Shown: one piece after another, positions 46,379-58,740 of the stretch
Numbering within the stretch: position 1 is the first letter of the stretch
Layout: each line of letters starts with the position of its first letter
Assembly (NCBI GenBank): GCA_022113835.1
Contig: JAILWY010000009.1
Location: 3,013,501-3,077,500 of the forward strand
Direction of reading: 5' to 3'
DNA length: 64,000 bases
Source of the DNA: Atopsyche davidsoni
Lineage: Eukaryota > Arthropoda > Insecta > Trichoptera > Hydrobiosidae
Program-made: the position numbers and the translations under genes
The notes under the pieces: generated by a model
Told to the model about the DNA's origin: nothing
Seen by the model: only the letters and a program-made list of their open reading frames with translations
Database searches by the model: none

Positions 46379-48359
46379 GTTTAATGCTTGTTATGAGTGC
46401 AATTTCTCCAGTGCAGCGGCTTGTCGAGTTGCATAAACTGCGCCCGCCGCTGCATTTCCGGGAAGTCAGAAGCGATCGGACAACACGCAATTTTAATACC
46501 ATTCTTTAACTTGGAACCGTTGCCTATAAACTTTTAATAAAAACGCTAACAATTTGCTCCAACTGAAATAAACAAGCTCGGAAATCAAAGTTTAAATTGG
46601 AATTAATCGTAATGCAGTAAAATGGGTAGAGCGTACCACTCTGAAAGCGATAGAAACTTTGGCATTTAAAATATGATTTACATCAAATACTGATTTAAAA
46701 TAGTTTTATTTTATTTCCTAATAAAACAAAATGATTTCGAAGAAAAAAATTAAAAATAAAAATATATTGAATCCTTGATTTTTATAATTGATTCAAAAAT
46801 AATTTAGAGGCGCCATTCGGTGCTAGACTATTCAAGCAAAACCAATCTATGATATAATAAATTAAGTCGAAAATATGTACGTTTTAATATACGTTGGGTG
46901 TTGAGCTGCATAATGCCGTAATGCTGGGACCGTTTTCAAGGATTTCAAGGGGTCAATAGCAAAATATGGTAAAGCCGGAATACAAAAAATACCTCGCAGA
47001 TACCCGAGAAATCCAAAACAACAACAACTCTATCTCAAAGGTCTAGTTGCAAAAAATGTAATACGAATATACGTATTAATATATTTTATGGTTGCAACGT
47101 TTCAGGTTCCGGGACCAAATCGAAACACTCAAGTGCTAACACATAAAACTTTTCTTGTTTGTTAAAACGAAAAATCTTGTTGAAAATAAATACAGTTTTT
47201 TTTAATTCAGCTTAATGTTTAATTCGCATATTAATTGTGACAAATTATTTTTTTAATGTTAATGGAAAATTACTAGCATCATTATCACATATTGATATAT
47301 ATATTTGAGTTTTTTTTTTAAGGTGTCGTGTAAAAGTAATTTATTAATAACACCCACACTGTTTATTACTGTATAAAAACCTTGGATCATGTTGCAAGTT
47401 ATATTGTAATCAAAGACAATCTAAGGCGTAATAAATATTATATTTCTACAATTATCAACGTTTATTTATAAATACAACGTTGAACGTAATTAAACATATA
47501 AGCTCTGAATATTCCGAGAAACGATAATCATGGTAGACTAGTATATCAACACATCTTTGAAGCTATGTTTAGTGTTTTTTTTATATATTGTATAATCAAC
47601 TTGAATCAACAGGCTTAAATAAAATAATAAAAATAAAGAAAACGTAGTCCGGAGTAAACAACTGACCTTAAATTTAATTTTACAGAGTTGATCTTTGAAT
47701 TTCCCACTATACTTGCAAATAATAACACAGCTGTGTTGTTAACAATTCATTCAAGTTCATTTTGATCAAATATGAAATCAAAACGAATAATCTCAATAAT
47801 TTTCTGGAAACAAATAATTTTAAAACCTATTTGATTTGTACCCTAAAAATAATAAAAAAAATCACATCAAAGATCTAAAAATAAAAATACCAGTATTTTT
47901 ACGAACGATTTGTTACAAACCACAGGTCAGAGATTTAAAAAAGCTTTGTAAATAATGTTATGGATTTAGTTAGCAATTTAGTGCAATCATATGCCAAAAC
48001 AAAAAAATTATTGTAACCGCAACATGATTGCGGTTTATCGATAACGTTTGACAAACAACACTGACGCACAATTTTTAAAAAATAACAGCATATGACTTCA
48101 AAATCAGATATGAAGTATAAATTTTATACTATCATAAATTAATTGAAAAAATAATTTTAAGCCACTTTTACGTTTACACACTGATGTATTCACAATTGCA
48201 ATTATTGCGCGTATTGTTATAAGCTCGTATTATTTAATTTACAGACTAAAAACAGAAGTATATAACATTAGCGCACATTTTTTTTAAGTATAATTTATTT
48301 ATCACAAACATCTTTTCCCAATCACATCGATGAGCTGAAAATCCAAACAAAACAAGATC
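46379..48359. other. Non-coding part of SDR intron 1
   Basis: AT-rich, homopolymer-rich sequence with no open frame above 60 codons of interest and no repeat family recognised. Confidence 0.5.
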
Positions 48360-48432
48360 GCGGCTATCGGGGTCGGCGGGGGGCGGCAGGGGGTGCCCCG
48401 GGGAGGGAGGGGGTGCCCCGGGGAGGGAGGGT
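48360..48432 (+). repeat. G-rich tract with a 22-bp duplication, G-quadruplex potential
   Basis: The plus strand has many G-runs of three or more, including two tandem copies of GGGTGCCCCGGGGAGGGAGG. It lies immediately inside the intron after the donor of the 48.44-kb first exon and so would be on the non-template strand's complement for the SDR transcript, which would be C-rich. Confidence 0.6.
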
Positions 48433-48439
48433 CACTCAC

Positions 48440-48498
48440 ATGGCGAAGGCGGAGGGGCCGGCGCCCTTGGGGCTGCGCGGGGCGGCCGGAGCGACCAT
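48440..48498 (-). CDS. Candidate first coding exon (a) of the SDR gene
   Basis: On the minus strand an ATG (48498-48496) followed by G opens MVAPAAPRSPKGAGPSAFA and reaches a strong donor, GCCAT|GTGAGTGAC, after 19 codons plus two bases. SDR exon 2 starts with the third base of a codon, so joining gives ...AFA-I-PDEEG with the frame intact and a 330-residue protein. The exon lies in a CpG-rich island, as first exons often do. It is 10.5 kb from exon 2, and a transcript joining the two is an inference; no intervening exon is excluded. Confidence 0.55.
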
Positions 48499-48594
48499 GC
48501 TGACGAGGAGACGGTGCGCGCACGACTGACCGGGGGCGCCGCCTCGCCATCTCGCCACCTCGCCACCTCACCACCTCACCACCTCACCACCTCG

Positions 48595-50415
48595 CCGCGC
48601 CTCACAGCTGACTCTGCCCTCTTTCATACACCGATAACACCGAAAAGGGACGCCATACCTATAAACCTTACACTGTGCTTATATTTATCCAAATAAAAAC
48701 TACGATTTTTTTACGAATTCTTATTACCCGCGTCTGAGAGATGCTGGTGCATGCATGGCCGACTCGCGTGGCCGCCGCGCCTCGCAGCTGACTCTGCCCT
48801 CTTTCGCATGCCAAAAACACCGAAAAGGGACGCCATACTTGGGAATGTTACGCTGTGCTTATATTTATCCAAATAAAAATAATTCAGCCGCGATTTTTTT
48901 ACGAATTCGTATTAACCGCGTCGGAGAGATGCAATGTATGCATGCCCGACCCGCACGGCCGCCGCGCCTCACAGCTAGCTGTGCCCTCTTTCGCATGCCA
49001 AAAACACCGAAAAGGGACGCCATACTTGGGAATGTCACGCTGTGCTTATATTTATCCAAATAACAATAATTCAGCTGCGATTTTTTTACGAATTCTTATT
49101 ACCCGCGTCAGAGATGCAGAGCATGGATTGTCGGCCCGCACGGCCACCGCGCCTCACAGCTGACTCTGCCCTCTTTATTATACCGAGAACACCGAAAAGG
49201 GACGCCAGACTTATAAATCTTACGCTATGCTTTTATATTTATCCAAATAAAAATAATTAAGCCGCGATTTTTTTACGAATTCGTATTAACCGCGTCGGAG
49301 AGATGCAATGTATGCATGCCCGACCCGCACGGCCGCCGCGCCTCACAGCTAGCTGTGCCCTCTTTCGCATGCCAAAAACACCGAAAAGGGACGCCATACT
49401 TGGGAATGTCACGCTGTGCTTATATTTATCCAAATAACAATAATTCAGCTGCGATTTTTTTACGAATTCTTATTACCCGCGTCAGAGATGCAGAGCATGG
49501 ATTGTCGGCCCGCACGGCCACCGCGCCTCACAGCTGACTCTGCCCTCTTTATTATACCGAGAACACCGAAAAGGGACGCCAGACTTATAAATCTTACGCT
49601 ATGCTTTTATATTTATCCAAATAAAAATAATTAAGCCGCGATTTTTTTACGAATTCGTATTAACTGCGTCTGAGAGATCCAAAGAATGCATGAACGGTCC
49701 GCGCGGCCGCCGCGCCTCACAGCTGGCTGTGCCTTCTTTCATACACCGAGAACACTTAAAAGGGACGCCAGACTTTGGAATCTTACGCCATGCTTATATT
49801 TATACAAATAATAATAATTCAGCTGCGATTTTTTTACGAATTCTTATTACCCGCGTCTGAGAGATGCAGTGCATGCATGGACGACTCGCGTAGCCGCCGC
49901 GCCTCACAGCTGGCTGTGCCCTCTTCCATATACCGAGAACACCGAAAAGGGACGCCAGACTTGCGCTGTGCTTATAATTATACAAATATTTTTTTCCAAT
50001 TTGTATTAACCGCGTCTGAGAGATGCAGTTCATGCATGCCCGGCCCGCGCGGCCACCGCGCCTCACTGCTGGCTGTGCCTTCTTTCATATACCGAGAAAA
50101 CCGAAATGGGACGCTACTAGACTTTGGTATCTTACGCTGTGCTTATATTTATACAAATAAAAACAATTCAGCTGGGATATTTTTACCAATTCTTATTAAC
50201 CGCGTCTGAGAGATGCAGTTCATGCATGCTCGGCCCGCGCGGCCACCGCGCCTCACAGCTGGCTGTGCCCTCTTTCTCATGTCGAAAACACCGAAAAGGG
50301 ACGCCATTACTTAGGAATGTTACACTGTGCTTATATTTATACAAATAATTATTTTTAGTTGCATTTTTTTCCAATTTATATTACCCGCGTTTGAGAGATG
50401 CAGTGCATGCATGCT
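48595..50415. repeat. Tandem satellite, ten units of about 187 bp
   Basis: The anchor CCTCACAGCT (or one-base variants) recurs at 48600, 48780, 48967, 49152, 49341, 49526, 49715, 49902, 50061 and 50251: spacings 180-190 bp except one of 159. Each unit has a GC-rich half (CATGCATG, GGCCGCCGCGCC, CAGCT) and an AT-rich half (GTGCTTATATTTATCC, GATTTTTTTACGAATTC). Two consecutive units are duplicated almost exactly as a 374-bp block (from ~48905 and ~49279). On the minus strand each unit offers TATAAG followed by GTATGGCGTCCC, so short frames recur, but they look like by-products. The array starts about 100 bp upstream of first exon (a). Confidence 0.9.
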
Positions 50416-53004
50416 TTGTTTGCAGCGTGCATTTTTTTGCTATGCATTGTCTTTATCATAAACACTGCGTGTCGTGCATATAAAAATTATTTATAAAGCC
50501 GCCAATAGACATGAATAAATTCTCCATACATTAAGTTATATTATAGTATGCAGATAATGCATTATCACTATACTCAATGGATGAATAATCCCACAACAAT
50601 TATTGCACACTTTGATATAAAAAATATATTCCTGGGTAAACATCGATTTTAGTGTTTAACAAAAAATTTATGCATATTTTATATTATATCGGGTATATTT
50701 TAGGTTTAAATAAAAAAAAACGGGTGTACAGTTATTAATATAACGGCATCATCGTCAAACCTGCTCTAATAATATTTATTGTTTATGACATATATATTAT
50801 TTTCCGACCATTACCCAAGCTTTAATTTTTTTATTTATTGTGAGCCTAGCTTTAAATAAAAAAAAAACTAACTTCTATAGTCTTCCCTTGTTAAATGTTT
50901 ATTTTCGTCAGTGTATACTTACACTCGAGGATATTATTATAAGCGTTCAGCAACTGGTCTCGTCGTCAGATGCAGCACAACCCAGTGAGTATTGTGGAGG
51001 AAACCTTGGGCCCTTAAACCTGATAATCTTGTTTGGCGAGCACAGAATAAAACGTCGTAAAACGTTCTGGATAGTGACGGTGAACCTACGACACACTTGT
51101 GGAAGACATTTTGAGAGACCTGAGGCATGCATTTAACAATAATTTGATATGAAGATGCAGCTATCAGAATACTAGACGGCATCCGGTCTCAAGCGATCGT
51201 CAAAAAATTTGCAAATAAATTATTATATAATAATATATAGAGAACAAAAAAAGTGCCTCGAAATTCCAAGTTCCTGAATAGAATAATGAACATAAAGCCT
51301 TATCCAACCTTTTGGGCTGGTAATAGAAATGTTGCAAATATCACAAATTATTGAATTTTTCAGGATATGGCTCGGTTCTTCAAAAGGTTCGCCATCGCTG
51401 TTTAAGGTGCACTATCTTGGGTGCATCGCTGGAATTTCGCAGATAACCGGCCTCGATACATAAAAATGTATATATATAGCGATCGATACATGTTTATAAA
51501 TATATTTTTAGCTAACTGAGAAACACGATAAATACTTTAATAAATTGGATCAGTATTCAACTCTTATGTAACTTTATAAATGTATCTACAATAATATGTT
51601 TCAAAAACAAATATCAAATTAAATTTGTGCTAAAATCAAATTAATATAATTAAGTATATACATTTATTAATAACTATTATTTCTATGAAAATAAAAAAAA
51701 CTCAATAAATATATATTAACGTAGAGACGTGCTCTTCAATTATAATATATAAATATATATAGTATCTATATTTATATATATTCCCAATTTATGTTATCAG
51801 ACTTCACTTTGAGGCCAGAAGGTAATAGAATCGGTAATAAATGCAAATTACAGGTATTAAAGTACACCTGGTTGGAGTTTGTCGTTCGTCACAACACACG
51901 TGAGTAATCGCAAACGGCCGACAATCTCGGTACTTCATATTAGCATAAACGTATAGGCGCGCTGTTGGCTTCTACCGAGCTTATAAAAACCACGAATATG
52001 AATCGCGATGACCTAGTAACGCAGGAATAATCTACTGGGTGGATCATACACACCTAAAAAGTTCAAATGTGCATTAAAATATATATATATTACTTGTCAA
52101 CTCGATATCAATGTATGTCGCTTAAACTGAGATCTCATTTGACTAAACAGGCGTTAGCCTAATTACGCCAGTTTTGTATTCAACTGTCAGGGCAGAAATC
52201 GGGTCAAGGAACTCCAATCAAGAGTCTACGCCTACATTTATTTTAAAATAATATTTGAAAAATACACCACACTTTCAAAATTATAAATATAAATTGCATT
52301 AGTCTAAAGATGCGTAACATTTCTAAATCACACATCTTCAAGGCGATTTTTTACGTATTTAGTTTCGATGACGTTATAAACTGCAAAAAAACCCTTTAGT
52401 CATAATTATTTTTTGCTGCCTATGATCGCTTCCTGTCCTTACAAACAAATATGATCATTGATGAAAATAGATTTAAAAAAACTTACACGCGGATTTTCTC
52501 GATGTCTATTTAATACGGGGTCCTGCAGTAATCACACTGAAAGATCACATCGCAATAACATTTTTTTATAGTACTGCAGAGGTCCCATAACTCCTGAATG
52601 CCGGTTTCGCCGCATCGTCCGATTGTTTCGTAAAGGGCTTGCCATTTATTTCGGCTCTGAGTGACGTGACCCCGAGGGGCCGCAACCGGGCCGAGGTCAC
52701 CAGGTCGCCCCGCGACTCACCACCATAGCACCTGTCCCCGCTGGTGCATTACCACAGCCGTGATGATGGTAAATATATTTAATAAATCCGCTTTTTACAT
52801 ATACGGGTGTATTGTGTTTAAAATATGTGCTTAACTATAAGTGATTTCGTCGTTCAAATCAACGCGCAAAGCTGCGTAATTAGCCTCACTTATACACTAT
52901 GAAATCACCTGTGCGTATGCTGGATTCGAAACCGTATCTACGTACATCTTTTATGTAACTCGTAAGTAATTTTTACTGTAAATGATCCACACTAATTAGT
53001 CTCA
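50416..53004. other. Non-coding DNA with one GC-rich patch
   Basis: Mostly AT-rich. A mid-GC block at 50940-51190 is open on both strands without a recognised family. A GC-rich patch at 52640-52770 contains on the minus strand CTATGGTG|GTGAGTCG, a donor-like string, but splicing an ATG frame from here to SDR exon 2 would make a stop (see rejected items). Nothing else stands out. Confidence 0.4.
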
Positions 53005-53415
53005 ATATCTACTATAATAATATCCATTGTGTGTATGTATGTTTCATGTTTTGGTTTTCTATAGAATACCTTAAAAGATACAACGCTGATTTTTTGCATG
53101 TAAGTTCAATAAATTTTTCCGCAGATAATATTTTTATTCATAAACTAATTTAATAATATTATAAAATATGCTTTAGCGAGTTTCAATATGTACGAATTAT
53201 AGGATTTTATTGTTCAACGCGAGAATTTCAAATTTAGAACTTTTACAAAAAAAACAAATTTTGATGCTTCTTAGAAATTTTCCGTTTATGTCAGCTTGAC
53301 ACAAGTACCAATTTAATTTTTTTTATCGAAATTGCGTTAGAAATTACTAATCACATCATTAATAACTCAAAATGCCTCCGAAAACGTCATTTTGTGACGG
53401 GCAATATTTCTAGTT
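53005..53415 (+). mobile_element. Helitron-like non-autonomous element, copy 2
   Basis: This is the opposite-orientation partner of 4178-4643. It begins ATCTACTATAATAATATCCA-TTGTGTGTATG and runs through AAGATACAACGCTGATTTTT, ATGTACGAATTATAGGATTT and CAAAATGCCTCCGAAAACGT to CATTTTGTGACGGGCAATAT. It lacks about 30 bp present in copy 1 (GTCTTGAAATTCGGCACATA region) and has no CA expansion. Confidence 0.55.
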
Positions 53416-55815
53416 ACGGAATAATATGACACAGGCCATTGTAGAAACTCACAACGTTGGATAACAAGTAATTACGGAAAATTGTAGATTTTTTATTGAT
53501 GAACCGGTCGTGAACTGGAAAACATATTGAATCACTAAAATATAATAATTCCCTACATTTACATGAGTGTGCTTTTTTGTATTTATTTATTATAAACTGA
53601 CAACAACTGTAACTGCAAGAACAAAATTTCCCGATTTGGGAGAAAGGAGGGTTTACATATAAATATTTAATTTTTAACTGTATAAAAATCTTACTGTGAC
53701 ACTTTTACACGGGGTTTATAAATAGAAATTTCTATGCAAGTGAACAAATTTAATTTAATTATACTTACTTTTAGAACTCTATCTGTATCTGTATCACAAA
53801 AAAATCTATATGCTGCTATTCGTTGGTGCGTGTGTAGAGCGCTTAAGTTATCGGTTTGGTAAAGTTTATTTCCAGGAAAAACAGATGCAAGGTTCAGTTT
53901 TAAATCAACCGCTGGCTCGTGTAAGTACTAAAATATTTAAATGGCCGTGTGCTCCCTTTGGGAAAACACCGAGGGAAGCCAGCTTGATATGAATTTAATA
54001 TAGAATTTAAAATCGATAAAACCGGACTTCAGATACGCTGAAGGCTAGATAACCTTGCGAAGAAACACATGAGGAGTGTCCTTGCATTCGACTACGTTGA
54101 TACTAAAACTATTTTTTTATATTAATACTTTTCAAGGGTGTGCTAGTCACCATTAATTGGCAATATTTATATATCTACATTTGATATATCGTGATATCTA
54201 CCCACACAGGTTTATTGCGTCTACTGTGTGCTTTTAAGTAATCAATTCGAACATGAAACAACGTAAAAATATTTAGAGAATTTTTGCTGTCGATTCATAT
54301 TCATTCGACATATTATATTCTTACAAAAATAATATATATTCACTCACAAATCATTTCGTACAATTTCAGCAGAATGTTTGTACAGCATTGTACTTATGTT
54401 AAAATAAAAGTACAATATTGAAATATACCGTAGATTTATTTGTTTTCACTACACGACATTCAAAAAATACGAATAAACGAATTTTTATACATATGAAAAT
54501 AGCGTATTTATTTACAGAAAGTATAAATTTTCAGATGATTTATCATTTATTAATTTATGTCCTCCATAGGAGTTAAAGTGGCCCATGCCAGTATCGAGAA
54601 ATTACAAAAGGTGTTTCATTATCAAAAGTTAACTATGATTTTATGCGTAACTAAGAATGAGAAACGTTTTGTTTGTTATTAATCTACAAGTTTAGTTAAT
54701 GTAGGAATAATGATTTTCTTAGAGTTTATAATTTAAAAAAAACAAGCAGTAGAGTGATTGCGACCATGTAAAACTTGATTCTAATTGTAATCAAATACTC
54801 ACAGAAAACCGGAATCAGAGAAGGATTTTATTACTTTTGTTTTTTTTATGATGCATAGTAGAACTCAAATAATTAATTGCTTCACTCGTATTTGAATCTG
54901 AGACCTCATAGAGAGCAAACAAGTTTACTAGTCCCTGAACATCGAGGCGATTACATGTGCTCGTAACATGATTCACCCTGTAGATGTTAGTAGGTAACTC
55001 CTAAATTATAGCAAGGTGAGTGCTTGAGATCATAAATCTCCTAACAGCCTTCCTATAAGCTATGGGGGGATACCGCATTCGGTTTGCCAGATAATTGAGG
55101 GTGTTTTTAGAAAAAAATGGTTTTTTGGAAATACCACCTTCAAGTTCAGCATTATTTCATTTAAGAGTAATTGCTTTCACTGTTTTTCCTTGCGAAGCAC
55201 GAATCGGCATTAACATTTTTATTTTACATGTGAACATATATAAATAAGTATGAATACTTTGTATTAACAAAGTAATCAAAAAGATACAAAAATCAAAGAT
55301 ATATTCATTTTATTATGTTGTGAGATAATGCTTAAATCGTTTGTATGTTCATGTAAAAATAATAAAAAGCTTATTTAAATCGTAATGTAAAATACTACAA
55401 TTTATCAGTAAAACTTTTTCTCCCTTTAAAAAAAAGTTTATTGTCTTGTAAACCATCTGATTAATTTATAAAATTATATATGAAATGCTTAAAATCGTCA
55501 ATCAGACTGATCAGATAAGTAATAAATAATAGTCCGCTATAAAAATTACACAAAAAACTTGAATTTGACCTTCACACTCTAATCAAGTTCATACGTGTAC
55601 TCAGTATGTAAAGTTATGTTACATAATATTATTTTTTTAACTTTAATAATCAATCTGAACTGTATATGTACATGCAAGGTATGGTATTATATTAAATGAC
55701 GTAACTAGTAATTCAAGCTGTGAAATGAGGTCAAACAATCTTTCTGACATTATTTTTTTAATACAACATCAATAACTATAATGAGACATTTTTTCTTTGA
55801 TTAAAAAAATGTTTT
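53416..55815. other. Intergenic AT-rich DNA
   Basis: No gene is recognised. On the minus strand near 54880-54955 a segment with AGATTCAAATACG recalls a degenerate Pol III B box, too weak to call. The remainder is AT-rich with short frames. Confidence 0.4.
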
Positions 55816-56063
55816 AAGGTCTCTACACACGTAGCAAGAAATCGTGCCACCGACTTACAGCTAGCCAATAGCGTCCCTTTATTTTGGGTGTTTTTTTTAA
55901 TGGTTTTGCTCTACACACGAACTCTAACTTGCAGTTAGCCAATAACGTCCCACATTGTGTTGTTTTCTTAGACAAAACCTTAAAAAAACACCCAATATAA
56001 AGGGACGCTATTGGCTAGCTGCAAGTCGGTTGCTCGATTTCTTGCGACGTGTGTAGAGGCCTT
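55816..56063. mobile_element. Foldback MITE with about 80-bp inverted arms and a nested third arm
   Basis: The left arm (AAGGTCTCTACACACGTAGC, then CGACTTACAGCTAGCCAATA-GCGTCCC, then TTGGGTGTTTTT) and the right arm (AACACCCAATATAAAGGGAC-GCTATTGGCTAGCTGCAAGTC-GG, then CGTGTGTAGAGGCCTT) are inverted copies at roughly 85-90% identity. Between them CTCTACACACGAACTCTAAC-TTGCAGTTAGCCAATAACGT repeats the left arm directly. The flanks suggest a TTA/TAA duplication. No coding sequence. A diverged arm occurs at 16.15 kb, showing this is a dispersed family. Confidence 0.75.
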
Positions 56064-56867
56064 TATGAATCAGAACCATGAGATATATAATTGCTATTAA
56101 TAAATAACAGCATAGGTACATAAAACACGATACTAAAAAATAAAATTTCACATACTAACTCATCTTCAATAAAGGTTAAAAAGCATCAAAGCGGTCAAAG
56201 AATATTACCAAGATAAAAAATATAATTAGAACACTAATGAGGATTCTGATAAGTCTATTTACTTTATTTTTTATAAAAACATTTAAAGCATACCGATTTT
56301 ACCATAATTGCTTATGAATCCTCATTTTTTTCTCATAAATAAAAAATAAGTAGAACAGTGCTAAAACCGTTAAAATAACACTTTGGCATCCCTTTTTATA
56401 ATTTCGATCTACCTCTCATATCTAGAACTTCGCGTCTTTCAACTCGATGAGGTTGTTGATAACATTTTTTTTAAACAAAAATCTTGCTTTCGGACATTGT
56501 TATAATTAATTTATTATGACCTGAATACGTATTATAATTGATCAGACATTTGCCGTCAGTCGTGATAAGTTAATAAAAACAATTATCAGCAGTCGGCGAG
56601 ATATGACAGACAGACAGCCCAGGGGGGTTTGGCACAGAATCGTCGGGCAAGGTTTAAAGTCAACTCAGTATTGTGAACAACCAATGTCTCGTGAAGGTTG
56701 ATTAAGTATGAAACATCGCAAAGCAGCCTACACACGCTGGGTTATTAACCATGACAATTATTTTATTTTGGGAGCTTTTTTTTATAGAATTTGGCAGCGT
56801 GTATCTAGCCCATACTAGTAACATAAAAGTTACAAAAAAATATTAACTAAATCTTTGCATGTCTATT
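56064..56867. other. Intergenic AT-rich DNA
   Basis: No exon or repeat copy recognised. A GC-richer patch at 56590-56710 contains GACAGACAGACAG, a short simple repeat. Confidence 0.4.
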
Positions 56868-57045
56868 CTTCTTCTTCGGGTGCCTCTCCTCAGAGGAGGT
56901 TGGCGACCATTTCATGGTTGGAGAATAGTGTAGTCTCCGGGTTCTTATACACTGCAGTTTTACGAGTATATTCGAAGGAAAAGTCTGCTGCCCAATATCA
57001 TTATTTTAAACCGTTCTTTACAAAGTTTTGCAGACCATTCAACCA
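56868..57045 (-). repeat. Family B repeat copy
   Basis: The copy begins CTTCTTCTTCGGGTGCCTCT-CCTCAGAGGAGGTTGGCGAC (reverse of the tail end), has a deletion from CATTTCATGG to GAGAATAGTGTAGT, then GGGTTCTTATACACTGCAGT, GGAAAAGTCTGCTGCCCAAT and TTTACAAAG. The (CTT)n start is the complement of the simple tail. Confidence 0.7.
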
Positions 57046-58213
57046 ATCATTTTTATGTTTATTTTGTATTTGATATTACAAGAATTTTTTATGTCAAATG
57101 ATCATACAATGCAAGTAAATTTTTTGAATGAATCAGTCATGTGTTTATTTTAATCAGACGATGAGGAATGCAATTGGGTCTGATCGATCCGCGCTCACTC
57201 CAGTTGATTACGTAATGCACACGCGTACCTATTCGTGTATTTTAGGCACAACCACTTTATCTTGTGTGCCTAATTCTTCTGACATTTATATTTATAAATA
57301 CAAATAACTAGCCATTCAATTCTTGCTTTTATAAGTACAATGAAAACAAACGATTTTATAGAGAAGTAATAAATTCAAGATGCACGATAGCATTGATTGC
57401 ATTTACGTGCAGTAGACTGAGTTAACTGCACACGGATGCGATCTTTGTACAAATTGCAGTATATTTAATTCTGCCATTGATACATTGACCACCATGGCTG
57501 AAAATCGCTGATATGTTTTGTTATATAACAGTAATTAATATGCCAATTTAATTAAACTGCAGAAATGTGGTATACTAGAGTATCGAATATTGATACTAAC
57601 GAATACTAACTAGTAATAGTAAGAAATTATTTATTTTCCCGAATTTATCATGGATGTATATAATATAACGTAAAATATTTAAAGTTAAAAGAAAATGTTA
57701 AATCTCGTAATTCTTTTGAATTTTGTACACAAAATAAAATCAGGAAGCGGTTGTTTAAATAATTACTCCAATATATCATCAGTATAAATAAATGTAAAAA
57801 AAACCATGATTGATTCAGTAGACAAATGTCATGGGCGTACAATATCACATGGAATTCATTTATATCATTAAATAATGTCCGAAAAAAACATGTAATGAAT
57901 ATTTATTTTTATAAAAAAAAATACAAATAACTACTGAGTATTTTTAACCATTTCTAATATATTTTTACCATTAAATACTATTTTTTGTTCTATATCACGT
58001 AGGCCTGATGTGTTTTGTACGTGTTACATTAAAATAAAATATTATCAACAATCAAAGTACACATTTGGATGGATCATCAGATTATTAATTTATGCAATAC
58101 TTTGAACTCATTTTTATCTGACCAAAAATAAGATAACACTTAATTAAATAAATTTAATCAAAAGCTAATAAATTAAGACATACGGATGTATTCCCAGGCA
58201 CAAGTATTATAAA
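57046..58213. other. Intergenic AT-rich DNA
   Basis: No gene recognised. A small hairpin, TTAGGCACAA paired with TTGTGTGCCTAA, occurs near 57242-57274. The rest is AT-rich. Confidence 0.4.
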
Positions 58214-58409
58214 CAGTGGCGTACCAAGGATGGGCGATCCGCCACTGGAGATATATACTTTGGGGCGGGATTTATAAAATTATGTTTAAAAAACAAATAA
58301 TATTGTCATCAACAGTATCAATGATTGTTATAAGTATACAACATAACAGTAATATTAAATTTAATGGGCGCCGATTTGGGGACCGCCCAAAGCTCTAGGT
58401 ACGCCACCG
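58214..58409. mobile_element. hAT-type MITE (196 bp)
   Basis: Inverted ends CAGTGGCGTACCAAGGATGG on the left and, reversed, CGGTGGCGTACCTAGAGCTT on the right, with GGGCG just inside each. Flanking 8-mers ATTATAAA and ATTGTATA match at six of eight positions. The interior (AAAATTATGTTTAAAAAACA) is AT-rich and non-coding. Confidence 0.65.
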
Positions 58410-58740
58410 ATTGTATACATCCTTTTTTCATTAATGGACAATTAAGTAACGGTATTTTGAAACGGATGTTTGGTCCAGTGACACTGTATACACGCACAAA
58501 ATTTAAACAATAACAAAAAATGATAACTTAGGAACTAACGGAAGGTTACTTCCTCTCCATTTGTATTCCAATTATAGGCGGTGATATCTTAACACAACAT
58601 CAAACCCAAAAACTATGCAAAGTAACATATTTAAAGAAATATGTTATGGGCTATTTTTATTTACGAGATCGTAAGTTTTGGTGGCTGTTATTATTTTAAT
58701 TATGTTCCGAGGCTTTGATACGTACATATCCCAGGTATCA

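Noticed and set aside
48514..50374. Repeated 60-144 codon frames on both strands (MPDPHGRRASQL..., MASLFGVFG...)
   Set aside because: They recur because the 187-bp satellite recurs. Unit lengths vary (180, 187, 185, 189, 159), so the frames are not maintained, and no family is recognised.
52640..52770. GC patch with minus-strand CTATGGTG|GTGAGTCG as a further SDR first exon
   Set aside because: The nearest upstream ATG reaches the donor in phase 2, but joining TG to exon 2 would create TGA. The ATG at the donor gives the wrong phase. It could only be non-coding.
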